A stretch of 64,000 bases of DNA from Pseudoduganella violacea (GTDB lineage: Bacteria > Pseudomonadota > Gammaproteobacteria > Burkholderiales > Burkholderiaceae_D): contig NZ_JACHXD010000003.1 in assembly GCF_014191875.1 (NCBI RefSeq), positions 124,001 to 188,000 of the forward strand, read 5' to 3'. Below are positions 25,644 through 33,469 of this stretch, piece by piece. The translations under genes and the position numbers were made by a program. The notes under the pieces are model-generated. The model did not search any database. It saw nothing but the letters and a program-made list of their open reading frames with translations, and was not told where the DNA came from. The first letter of the stretch is position 1. The number at the start of each line of letters is the position of its first letter.

Positions 25644-26192
25644 TCAGGCGATGCGCTTGAACAGCTGCGGATAGTCGGTGACGAAACCGTCGGCATCGAC
25701 CTTGAGCATGGCCTCAAAATGACTGGACACGCCTTCGTAGCGGTAGCGGTCAGGCGCGCCGGCCATGGTGTAGGCCTGTTCCGCCTTTTCAACGCTCATG
25801 CCGGGAATGCGGATAAACGCGACATCGATCAGTTGGCGTTGGCGCAGACCTTCGCCCAGGCGGCGGATGGGAATGGTGTTGGTGAAGCAGCTGGCCGAGA
25901 TATCGACGTCAATGCAGCCGTCCAGCGCCGGCAAAGGCTGGCCATCCACATCGAACCAGCGGCCCGCGCCGTCGGCGCTCAGCAGCAGACGCGCGCCATC
26001 CGGGCTGGCCAGGCGCACCTGGCGCACCGTCCAGTCGCGCGCCAGTTCGATTTCGTAGAACAGGCCATAACTCGATGCGTAGCGGCTGCCGATCACCATG
26101 CCGGCCGCCAGCATGCCCTGCTCCGTTTCGCGCAATTCCAGATGTTCCAGGCCCACGCCCTGCTCGGGAACCCAGCGGCAAACCTTGTTCAT
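25644..26192 (-). CDS. Putative glycolipid-binding domain protein (DUF1089-like)
   Basis: The 182-residue protein fits the glycolipid-binding family (DUF1089): a two-layer beta fold with GLEHLELRETEQGMLAAGMVIG, YGLFYEIELARDWTVRQVRL, the central LDGCIDVDISASCFTNTIPIRRL, and the C-terminal ...YRYEGVSSHFEAMLKVDADGFVTDYPQLFKR. Members are cytoplasmic and of unclear role. It follows the thioredoxin-like gene by 65 bases. Confidence 0.85.
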   Translation of the reverse strand: MNKVCRWVPEQGVGLEHLELRETEQGMLAAGMVIGSRYASSYGLFYEIELARDWTVRQVRLASPDGARLLLSADGAGRWFDVDGQPLPALDGCIDVDISASCFTNTIPIRRLGEGLRQRQLIDVAFIRIPGMSVEKAEQAYTMAGAPDRYRYEGVSSHFEAMLKVDADGFVTDYPQLFKRIA

Positions 26193-26257
26193 GACATCCC
26201 TCCAAAGACTGGGATTGTAGCCGCGTCCGCGTTTTCCCGCAGGACGCGGCTACGCGA

Positions 26258-26818
26258 TCAAGGCGCGGCAAGCAACTGGCGGATCGCCTGCTCGGTTTCC
26301 TCATAATTGCCTTCGCCGACGTGCTTCATGCGGATGCGGCCCTGGCGGTCGATCAGGTAGACGCTGGGCCAATACTGCGTGCCGTAGGCGCGCCAGGTGG
26401 CGTAGCGGTTGTCCTGCGCCACCGGATAGCGCAGCTTGAAGCGTTGGATCGCCGCCGCCACATTGCGCGGCTCGCGTTCGAAGGCGAATTCCGGAGTGTG
26501 CACACCGACCACCACCAGTCCCTGGTCCTTATAGCGCTCATACCATTTGCTCACATGCGGCAGCGTGCGGATGCAGTTGATGCAGTCATGGGTCCAGAAA
26601 TCGACCAGCACCACCTTGCCGCGCAGGGAAGCCATGCTCAGCGCGGGTCCGTTGTGCCATTGCTGGATTTGGCTGAACTCCGGCGCGGGGCCGTAATCGG
26701 AGAGCGCCGCCATATCCGTTGCGGCAAAGGCTCCACGCGAAGGGAACCACAGGAACAGAAACAAGAGCAGGAAAACGCCGGTCAGCGCGGCCATCAAACG
26801 GGTCAGAAAACGTGTCAT
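26258..26818 (-). CDS. TlpA-like periplasmic thioredoxin
   Basis: The 186-residue protein has an N-terminal membrane anchor (LMAALTGVFLLLFLFLWF) followed by a thioredoxin domain (LRGKVVLVDFWTHDCINCIRTLPHV). The redox pair is Cys79-x-x-Cys82, and a cis-Pro is found in QYWPSVYLID. The insertion VHTPEFAFEREPRNVAAAIQRFKLRYPV is typical of the DipZ/TlpA-like group. It should reduce or isomerise envelope thiols. A CcdA-like electron donor is encoded about 3 kb away, beyond the two-component system, which makes a functional pair plausible. Confidence 0.88.
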   Translation of the reverse strand: MTRFLTRLMAALTGVFLLLFLFLWFPSRGAFAATDMAALSDYGPAPEFSQIQQWHNGPALSMASLRGKVVLVDFWTHDCINCIRTLPHVSKWYERYKDQGLVVVGVHTPEFAFEREPRNVAAAIQRFKLRYPVAQDNRYATWRAYGTQYWPSVYLIDRQGRIRMKHVGEGNYEETEQAIRQLLAAP

Positions 26819-26828
26819 GGCGTTCTCC

Positions 26829-27278
26829 TTATTGCGCGGCCAGGCCGCGGCGGCGCCAGACCTGAATCACGCCCTTGGCGGGATCGTCTTCATAAATCCT
26901 GACCTGAAGCCGGCCCTGGCCTTGCGCCACAAGCTGGCTGTTATAGGTCTTGTTGCTGCTGCGGTTATAGATGCGGCCTTGCCAGCCGCCGCTGGTCATC
27001 GGCAGCAGATCGAAGAGGATTTTCTTGCCGACCGGCGAAGGCGCGTTCGGGTCCACCGGCACCTTTTCGCCGCCAAGACCAATCATCGCGTTGTTCGCCA
27101 ATACCTGGGTGACGATGCCGCAATAGCTTTCACCGCAGGCGGCGATTTCCACTTCCAGGTTGCCGTTTTCCGTCACCCAGCGGCCGGTTTCCGGCGCTTC
27201 ATCGCCTGCGGCGTGGGCATAGGCGCCACTCGCCAGCAGAACGGTGACGGCAAGGCTCAGTTTCAGCGTCTGTTTCAT
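26829..27278 (-). CDS. DUF2147-family secreted protein
   Basis: The 149-residue protein starts with a signal peptide (LSLAVTVLLASGAYAHA|A). It has the DUF2147 beta-barrel pattern GRWVTENGNLEVEIAACGESYCGIVTQV...KKILFDL...WQGRIYNRSSNKTYNSQL and a final VWRRR. Members are periplasmic, lipocalin-like, and of unknown ligand. The thioredoxin gene follows ten bases downstream, so the two are probably co-transcribed. Start 27278 is chosen for the signal peptide. Confidence 0.88.
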   Translation of the reverse strand: MKQTLKLSLAVTVLLASGAYAHAAGDEAPETGRWVTENGNLEVEIAACGESYCGIVTQVLANNAMIGLGGEKVPVDPNAPSPVGKKILFDLLPMTSGGWQGRIYNRSSNKTYNSQLVAQGQGRLQVRIYEDDPAKGVIQVWRRRGLAAQ

Positions 27279-27429
27279 CTGGTACTCCTTCTTGGGATGG
27301 ATCGCAGCGGGGCGCTGCGGTTCCTCCATTACAAAGGAGCGATGTATCCGGCATATATCCGCGATGCTGCGTATTGTCGGCCTTGCGTATCGGATGCCGC
27401 GCCATACACACTGCGATACAAAATCCTGT

Positions 27430-28743
27430 CTAGGCGGCCGGCAGCAGAACGCGCGCAGCCAGCCCGCCGCCCTCGCGCTGCACCAGGCTTAAACTGCCGC
27501 CCAGCGCCAGCGTCAGTTGCTGGACGATGGCCAGTCCAAGGCCGGTGCCGCCGGTATCTCGGTTGCGTGAACTCTCGACGCGGTAAAACGGCTGTAGCAC
27601 GGCCTCGCGTTCTCCGGCGGGAATGCCGGGGCCACGGTCCAGCACCGAGATCGAATAGCGTCCGTCCGCTTCGTGCGCCAAAACGATTTCCACCTCCTTG
27701 CCGAATTTGAGGGCGTTGTCGGCCAGATTGGTGACGATGCGACGCAGCGCATGCGGCCGCGTGAGCAGCACCAACTTCAATTCCCCGCTCAGGCGCACCG
27801 CCTGGCCAGCATCGATGTAGTCGTATACCAGGCTGCCCAGCAAGGCATCGAGATCGGTACGGCAGGGAGTCTCATTCAAGCCATGGGCATTGCGCGCGTA
27901 GGCGATGCCCTCCGCCACCAGCATCTGCATCGCCTGCAGGTCGCTCAGCATCTTGTCGCGCTGGGTGGCGTCATCCAGCAGCTCGGCGCGCAGGCGCATG
28001 CGCGTGATCGGGGTCTGCAGATCGTGCGATACCGCCGCCAGAATCTGCATGCGCTCGGACAGAAAGCCATCGATGCGCGCACGCATGGCGTTGAAGGCCT
28101 TGGCGGCCCGTGCCACCTCCAGCGGACCATCCTCCGGCAGCACCTGGGCGGCTCCTTGCGGTTCGGTGAGGTCGGCGGCCTGCGCCAACTGGGCCAGCGG
28201 CCGGGTCGCCAGCCGCACCGCCAGCCACAGGAAGGCGATCAGCACTGCCAGCTGGATCGCGATTACCGGCAGCAGCCAGTCCGGCAGCGGCATGAAGGAT
28301 GGCGTGAGGATGACGGTCAGCGGCGTGCCGTCGGACAGCTTCAGATGCAGGTCCAGGCGCTTGCCACCTTCCGGCGCGGCCGTAATGACGACGGGATAGC
28401 TGGCTGCCAAGGCGCCGCGCAGCGACTGCCTCACCTCGTCCACCAGCGGTATCTCCAGTGGCGCGCCCATGGCCACATCCCCCAGCTGATAGCGGTAATT
28501 GCGCCGCTCCAGATTTTTCAGCCAGCCGGCGCGCTCGTCCACCGGCAGGCGCTCCAGGATGGCAACGGTGCTGGCGACATCCTTACCCAGCGAATACAGC
28601 ATCATGCTTTTACCGGATTGCATGCGCTGCAGCAGGAAGACGCCGAAGGATAGCGCCTGCGCCAGCATCAGGCCAAGCACCAGGATCAGCATCAGGCGGC
28701 CGAACATGGAGCGCGGCCAGCGCGGGGCGCGCGCCTTGCTCAC
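27430..28743 (-). CDS. Sensor histidine kinase, EnvZ-like
   Basis: The 437-residue protein has two transmembrane helices (about 14-36 and 158-178) flanking a periplasmic domain of about 120 residues, then HAMP-like sequence, the H-box AAVSHDLQTPITRMRLRAELL with phospho-acceptor His240, the N box NLADNALKF, and the G boxes DRGPGIP and GTGLGLAIV. It autophosphorylates and passes phosphate to the response regulator encoded immediately upstream. The four-base overlap shows translational coupling. The stimulus is unknown; nearby redox genes suggest an envelope redox signal (inference). Confidence 0.92.
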   Translation of the reverse strand: MSKARAPRWPRSMFGRLMLILVLGLMLAQALSFGVFLLQRMQSGKSMMLYSLGKDVASTVAILERLPVDERAGWLKNLERRNYRYQLGDVAMGAPLEIPLVDEVRQSLRGALAASYPVVITAAPEGGKRLDLHLKLSDGTPLTVILTPSFMPLPDWLLPVIAIQLAVLIAFLWLAVRLATRPLAQLAQAADLTEPQGAAQVLPEDGPLEVARAAKAFNAMRARIDGFLSERMQILAAVSHDLQTPITRMRLRAELLDDATQRDKMLSDLQAMQMLVAEGIAYARNAHGLNETPCRTDLDALLGSLVYDYIDAGQAVRLSGELKLVLLTRPHALRRIVTNLADNALKFGKEVEIVLAHEADGRYSISVLDRGPGIPAGEREAVLQPFYRVESSRNRDTGGTGLGLAIVQQLTLALGGSLSLVQREGGGLAARVLLPAA

Positions 28744-29483
28744 GCCGTGTCCCCGTCCGACAATCGCACGGGAACGCTGAACACATAACCCTCGCTGCGC
28801 ACGGTCTTGATATAGCGCGGCTCACGCGCATCCTCCATCAGCCGCTGGCGCAAACGGCTTACCAGCAGGTCGATGGAGCGGTCGAAGATATCGGCCTCGC
28901 GGCCCTGCGTCAGGTTCAGCAGCTGGTCACGCGTCAGCACACGCTGTGGGTGGTCCAGGAAGACGCGCAGCAGACGGTATTCGGCGCCGCTCAGCGCGAC
29001 CATGGTGCCGCTGGCGTCGAGCAGATGCCGCGCGGCAGTGTCGAGCAGCCAGTCGCCGAAAGCGATCTGATTATTGTTTTCTTCCCTCTGCATATTCGGC
29101 GGCAGCATGCGCGTGCGGCGCAGCACGGCGCGGATGCGCGCCATCAGCTCGCGCGTGGCGAAGGGCTTGGTCAGATAATCGTCGGCGCCCATTTCCAGGC
29201 CCACCACACGGTCGGTTTCATCGGCCAGCGCGGTCAGCATCAGGATCGGCACGGCCTTGTGGCGGCTGGCGCGCAGTTCCCGGCATAGGGTCAGGCCGTC
29301 TTCGCCCGGCAGCATCAGGTCGAGCACGATCAGGTCGAAGGCCGCCACTTCCAGCGCGGCGCGCATTTGCTTGCCGTTGGCCGCCACGCCGACCTGGAAG
29401 CCGTTCTTGCGCAGGTATTCGGCCAGCAGCTCGCGGATCTCGCGGTCGTCATCGACGATAAGGATGTTGTCATTTTGTTCCAT
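28740..29483 (-). CDS. OmpR-family response regulator
   Basis: The 247-residue protein has a receiver domain with acidic pair Asp11/Asp12, phospho-acceptor Asp55 (IVLDLMLPGEDG), and Lys106 (TKPF). The C-terminal winged helix includes LSGAEYRLLRVFLDHPQRVLTRDQLL and RSIDLLVSRLRQRL...IKTVRSEGYVF. Start 29483 is chosen because upstream residues are not receiver-like. The gene is divergent from the CcdA gene, so it may control it. Confidence 0.93.
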   Translation of the reverse strand: MEQNDNILIVDDDREIRELLAEYLRKNGFQVGVAANGKQMRAALEVAAFDLIVLDLMLPGEDGLTLCRELRASRHKAVPILMLTALADETDRVVGLEMGADDYLTKPFATRELMARIRAVLRRTRMLPPNMQREENNNQIAFGDWLLDTAARHLLDASGTMVALSGAEYRLLRVFLDHPQRVLTRDQLLNLTQGREADIFDRSIDLLVSRLRQRLMEDAREPRYIKTVRSEGYVFSVPVRLSDGDTA

Positions 29484-29652
29484 ACCCGCTTTATAGCCGA
29501 TATTTGTAGGCTTGGCAGCGGCTTTTGTATCCCAGTGTATCCGGGGCGGCTTTTGATACAGAAGATTGCACGCGCGGAGGGCGGCAACATATGGCCGATA
29601 CACGGCAAGGTTGAAATCATGGCTCAGGCAAATTCAAGAAAGGAGCCATCCA

Positions 29653-29703
29653 ATGAAAGATCTCGTCCAATTCTCCCAACCGAAAAGCGGGGTGGCGCCA
29701 TGA
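29653..29703 (+). CDS. 16-residue upstream ORF coupled to the CcdA-like gene
   Basis: The frame starts at ATG 29653 with a strong Shine-Dalgarno (AAGGAG, 29640-29645), encodes MKDLVQFSQPKSGVAP, and ends in TGA overlapping the CcdA start as ATGA. The downstream ATG has only a weak site, so ribosomes finishing this ORF could re-initiate there. It may be a leader peptide or the remnant of a lost gene. The alternative is an in-frame N-terminal extension of the CcdA protein starting at 29619. Confidence 0.4.
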   Translation: MKDLVQFSQPKSGVAP

Positions 29704-30374
29704 GCGAAATCCTGCTTGCCCTGGCGGCCGGGGTGCTGACCATCGCCGCGCCCTGCATCCTGCCCATGCTGCCGTTCCTGCTGGGCAGTTCGATCGGCGC
29801 CACCGGCCGCGCTAGACCAGTGTTCATCGTGCTGGGCTTCGTGCTGGCCTTTTCCTCCTGCGCCCTGCTGTTTGGGCTGTTCGCAGAGTCGCTGGCCCTG
29901 TCGCAGCAAAGCTTGCGCGACGCGGCGATTGTCCTGCTGCTGATATTCGGCCTGCTGATGCTGTGGAAACGGCCTTTCGAGTGGCTGGGACAAAAGCTGT
30001 CCAGCGTCGTCAACCTCGCCAACGATATCGGCAACCGCGCGCAGGCCGGCAATCTGGGTGGCCTGGTGCTGGGCGTGACGCTGGGCGTGGTCTGGACGCC
30101 TTGCGCCGGGCCGGTGCTCGGCTCCATCCTGACACTGCTCGCCACCGCGCATGACCTGGGCCGCGCCGCCCTGCTGCTGCTCTGCTATTCCCTGGGCGCC
30201 GGTCTGCCCATGCTGGCCATCGCCTACGGCGGCCAGCAGCTCAGCACCAAGGTACGCCAGGTGGCGCGCTACTCGGCGCGCATGCAGCAGGCCTTCGGCG
30301 TGCTGACCATGCTGACCGCCGTGGCCATGTACTATCAATACGATACGCTGATTACCGTGTGGCTGACGGCGTAA
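29700..30374 (+). CDS. CcdA/DsbD-like thiol-disulfide electron transporter
   Basis: The 224-residue membrane protein has about six TM helices and the two conserved cysteine motifs APCILPMLP (TM1) and TPCAGPVLG (TM4). These Cys residues carry electrons from cytoplasmic thioredoxin to periplasmic redoxins. Length fits CcdA rather than full DsbD. The TlpA-like protein at 26258-26818 is a plausible partner. I chose MSEILLALAAG at 29700 because it begins directly at TM1; an in-frame ATG at 29619 would add 27 polar residues. Confidence 0.85.
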   Translation: MSEILLALAAGVLTIAAPCILPMLPFLLGSSIGATGRARPVFIVLGFVLAFSSCALLFGLFAESLALSQQSLRDAAIVLLLIFGLLMLWKRPFEWLGQKLSSVVNLANDIGNRAQAGNLGGLVLGVTLGVVWTPCAGPVLGSILTLLATAHDLGRAALLLLCYSLGAGLPMLAIAYGGQQLSTKVRQVARYSARMQQAFGVLTMLTAVAMYYQYDTLITVWLTA

Positions 30375-30417
30375 GCTGAATATCCGGCGGGAATCGCATG
30401 CGCTCCCGCCGGATACT

Positions 30418-31446
30418 TCACTGCGCCACGCGCACCACGGCCTTGCCGAAGTTCTTCCCCTCCAGCAGGCCAATCAAGCCGGCCGGCGCGGCTTCCAGGC
30501 CATCCACCACGTCCTCGCGCAGCTTGACCTTGCCCTCGGCCACCCAGCCACCCATCTCGCGCAGGAATTGCGCATAGCCTTCCGCATAGTGATCGAGGAT
30601 GATGAAGCCCTGCACGCGGATGCGCTTGTACAGCAGCGCCGCCATCAAGGCCGGCAAACGATCGGGACCGGATGCCGCCGCCTTGTCGTTGTAGTGCGAG
30701 ATGAAGCCGCATACCGGCACGCGCGCGTTCTCGTTCAGCAGCGGCAGCACCGCATCGAACACCGCTCCGCCCACGCTCTCGAAATAGACGTCGATGCCGT
30801 CCGGGCAAGCAATGGCCAGCTTCGCGGCGAACTGCGGATCGTAGCGGTCGATGCAGGCGTCGAAGCCCAGTTCCTCCACCACATAGCGGCACTTGTCGGC
30901 GCCGCCGGCAATGCCCACCACACGCGCGCCTTTCAGCCTGGCGATCTGCCCTACCACCGCACCCACCGCGCCGCTGGCCGCCCCCACCATTACCGTCTCC
31001 CCCGGTTTGGGCTGGCCGATATTCAGCAGGCCATGCCAGGCAGTGAAGCCCGGCATGCCCATCACGCCCAGCGCATGCGAGGGCTGCGCCAGTTCGCCCA
31101 GCACCATCAATCCCTCGCCGTCCGACAGCGAGTATTCCTGCCAACCGGAAGCGCCCAGCACCAGTTCACCTTCACGAAAATCGGGATGACGGGAAGCTGC
31201 CACCCGGCTCACCGTGCCGCCCACCATCACCTCGCCCAGCGCCAGCGGTTCGGCATAAGTGGAGCCCTCGTTCATGCGGCCGCGCATATAAGGGTCGAGC
31301 GAGAGATACAGGGTGCGCAGCAATACCTGGCCTTCGGCCGGCGCGGGCATGGCCTGCTCTTCCAGACGGAAGTCCTGGGGCACAGGCGCTCCTTGCGGAC
31401 GAGCGGCGAGGACGATGCGGCGGTTGCTGCTGGCATGGCGGGACAT
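30418..31446 (-). CDS. NADP-dependent oxidoreductase, CurA/MDR family
   Basis: The 342-residue protein is a zinc-free medium-chain reductase: N-terminal LRTLYLSLDPYMRGRM, cofactor loop GAASGAVGAVVGQIARLKGARVVGIAGGADKC, FESVGG, and RIRVQGFIILDHY are features of the leukotriene B4/CurA enone reductases. It reduces alpha,beta-unsaturated ketones or quinones in the cytoplasm. Two copies of TAGACCAGTCGTCTA upstream match the site in front of the TetR gene at 39667-40257, so that regulator very probably represses it. RBS AGGAG precedes ATG 31446. Confidence 0.9.
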   Translation of the reverse strand: MSRHASSNRRIVLAARPQGAPVPQDFRLEEQAMPAPAEGQVLLRTLYLSLDPYMRGRMNEGSTYAEPLALGEVMVGGTVSRVAASRHPDFREGELVLGASGWQEYSLSDGEGLMVLGELAQPSHALGVMGMPGFTAWHGLLNIGQPKPGETVMVGAASGAVGAVVGQIARLKGARVVGIAGGADKCRYVVEELGFDACIDRYDPQFAAKLAIACPDGIDVYFESVGGAVFDAVLPLLNENARVPVCGFISHYNDKAAASGPDRLPALMAALLYKRIRVQGFIILDHYAEGYAQFLREMGGWVAEGKVKLREDVVDGLEAAPAGLIGLLEGKNFGKAVVRVAQ

Positions 31447-31481
31447 GGCGGTTCTCCTGGCAAGATTGATGGATGAAAAAT

Positions 31482-31496
31482 TAGACCAGTCGTCTA
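31482..31496. promoter_or_regulatory. TetR/NemR-type operator, copy 1
   Basis: TAGACCAGTCGTCTA is an inverted repeat with arms TAGAC/GTCTA. It lies 36 bases upstream of the oxidoreductase start. The identical 15-mer occurs at 31522-31536 and 40278-40292. Such TAGAC-type dyads are known for NemR-like repressors. Confidence 0.8.
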
Positions 31497-31521
31497 GATC
31501 AACAGAACTTTATCACCCAAT

Positions 31522-31536
31522 TAGACCAGTCGTCTA
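31522..31536. promoter_or_regulatory. TetR/NemR-type operator, copy 2
   Basis: This second identical TAGACCAGTCGTCTA begins exactly 40 bases from copy 1, about four helical turns, which would allow two dimers to bind the same face of the DNA. It also lies about 150 bases upstream of the unusual gene at 31689, so it might influence that gene as well. Confidence 0.8.
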
Positions 31537-31688
31537 GAATATTTACGTTCTCCATTCGGCGGCGTGACAATCCACGCATTTTCTTGAACGCTTTTTAATT
31601 AAGCTTATACGCACGTCCACTTGAAAGTAAGCGCAGCTGCTTTTCCTGGTTTTCCCTACAACCACCGTAGCGAATTGAAGGAGCTAGC

Positions 31689-33368
31689 ATGAGCGACACC
31701 AGCAAAAACTGCACGATCACCAACAACACCTCGGTTGGCGCCCTGATCGTCGATGCCTATAACACCTCATCCACCAATCCCAAGCAAGTCTACGCGCAAA
31801 CGCTGAGGGTGCTGCCGCTGGCCGCCGGCGGCGATATCCTGGCGGGACTGGCCAGCGGCACCGTGGTGCTGAACGACTATACCCAGGCCGGCGGCGAAAC
31901 GGTCTACAACACCCTGTATGAGCTGATCATCGCGCGGGCCACCGACCTGTTCCCGCTCATGAATACCTCGGTCATGCAAAACTTCGCCACGCCGCCCGCC
32001 TATCCGCCGGTGAGCGTACCGGCCACGGGTCTGACAAACATGCAGTCGGCGCAGTCGTTTTACAAGACCATCATGGCCTTCCCAACATCCACGCTGTCGC
32101 AACAATTCCAGCAGGCGATGACGGCGGCGCTGAAAAGCTCGACGTCCACCGGTAGCATCGACAGCCAGATGAATGCCTTCTTCGCCAGCACCAAAGAGTA
32201 CCAGTCGGTGACTTTCAATATGTATATGGCCGTCAGCACCTATATGGCCACCTTCGCCAATGCCTGGGCCAACTACAGCGATAGCTATACCTACTACATT
32301 TATAGCAGCGGCACGGCCGCCAGCGGCTCGGACACGGCCAACCCGGTCTATCAGGGCAGCCTGGTCTTCACCCGCAAGCCGAATGTGACGGAAGCCAGCC
32401 CCACCGACAATAACGGCGGCTACACCATCAACTTCGTGGACACCAATAACAAATCCACGGCCATGTTCTTCAACCAGGGACAGTTCGTCTCCAGCCTGAG
32501 CCTCGACGTGCCGCCCATCTGCCTGCAAGGCACTTTTGTGCTGAAAAGCCAGCTCAGTAACAAGGCCAGCGACAATCAGCTGATCCCCATCCTCTCCGGC
32601 ACCATCAACGGCGCCAAGGTCATGGGCACGGACACCAAACAGGACACCTCGGACGGTCCCGGCAGCCTGTATGCCTTCTTCCATCCCAAAACCTTCAGCG
32701 GCTGGGTCACACTGTTCCTCAGCGTGTTCGGCGCGCTGATGGCGCTGGAATGGATCGGCACCAAGTTGTCCGCCATGGGCAAGGGCTTGCTCAAACTCTT
32801 CCAGCGCAACGAAGGCCAGCCGCCGCAGCAAAGCGAACTTGATGAGCTGCGCGGCCAGATCGACGACTTGCAAAGCCAGATCGCCGCCAACCAGCAGGAA
32901 CTGCTCGATCGCTTTGGTCAACAGCTGGACCTGCCGCCATCGGTGGAGGATGCGCTGAGCGGTCTGAAGGCCGATTTCACCAACACCCTGAATTTGCAGA
33001 GCGCCGACGTGCAGCTGGACATCCTGGAACAGCAGGTCTCCCAGCTGGAACAGTTGGCCGAATATGGCGTGACGCCGGAAATGCAAGGCATTGCCAACGA
33101 CATTCGCAGCAATATCAATGCCTTGCATGACGCGGACACGCCGGCCGATCTGCAAACCGCGCTGGATCAGGTCAAGCAAAGCATCCCTGATGTGAATACG
33201 CGCCTGGGCAATGTGGTGCAGGATCTAGGCACGGAAATCAGCCAGGAAACCCGCGCCGCCATCGACGAATCGAACCAGGCCATCCAGGACGCCCAGGAGC
33301 TCAGCGACAAGATCGACGACGCCATCGACGATATCAACGACGGCGAAATTCCCGATATCGACTTCTGA
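31689..33368 (+). CDS. Large protein of unknown family, candidate borosin-cluster substrate or partner (paralogue A)
   Basis: The 559-residue product has no signal peptide. Residues 1-330 form a Thr/Ser/Asn-rich, aromatic-rich domain (TITNNTSVGALIVDAYNTSS; YATFANAW-like stretches around 180-206). A hydrophobic segment at about 338-356 (SGWVTLFLSVFGALMALEW) is followed by coiled-coil-like helices (about 380-545) and an acidic tail DDAIDDINDGEIPDIDF. The N-terminal 300 residues align in order with the next gene's product, so the two are paralogues with different tails. RBS GAAGGAG precedes ATG 31689. I do not recognise the family; a substrate, scaffold or membrane-anchored partner of the methyltransferase is possible. 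Confidence 0.75.
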   Translation: MSDTSKNCTITNNTSVGALIVDAYNTSSTNPKQVYAQTLRVLPLAAGGDILAGLASGTVVLNDYTQAGGETVYNTLYELIIARATDLFPLMNTSVMQNFATPPAYPPVSVPATGLTNMQSAQSFYKTIMAFPTSTLSQQFQQAMTAALKSSTSTGSIDSQMNAFFASTKEYQSVTFNMYMAVSTYMATFANAWANYSDSYTYYIYSSGTAASGSDTANPVYQGSLVFTRKPNVTEASPTDNNGGYTINFVDTNNKSTAMFFNQGQFVSSLSLDVPPICLQGTFVLKSQLSNKASDNQLIPILSGTINGAKVMGTDTKQDTSDGPGSLYAFFHPKTFSGWVTLFLSVFGALMALEWIGTKLSAMGKGLLKLFQRNEGQPPQQSELDELRGQIDDLQSQIAANQQELLDRFGQQLDLPPSVEDALSGLKADFTNTLNLQSADVQLDILEQQVSQLEQLAEYGVTPEMQGIANDIRSNINALHDADTPADLQTALDQVKQSIPDVNTRLGNVVQDLGTEISQETRAAIDESNQAIQDAQELSDKIDDAIDDINDGEIPDIDF

Positions 33369-33382
33369 ACCACAGCGCCAGA

Positions 33383-33406
33383 CCGCCGGCGTTACCGCGC
33401 CGGCGG
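33383..33406. other. GC-rich hairpin between the two paralogous genes
   Basis: CCGCCGGCG (33383-33391) and CGCCGGCGG (33398-33406) form a perfect 9-bp stem with a six-base loop. No T run follows, so it is not a classic terminator. It might reduce read-through or stabilise the upstream mRNA, setting the ratio of the two proteins. Confidence 0.4.
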
Positions 33407-33469
33407 CGGACCGCGCCCTAACCCGGCGCGGCATCCCTGTTTTTCCCTATTTTCCAGCGAGAGCCGATC

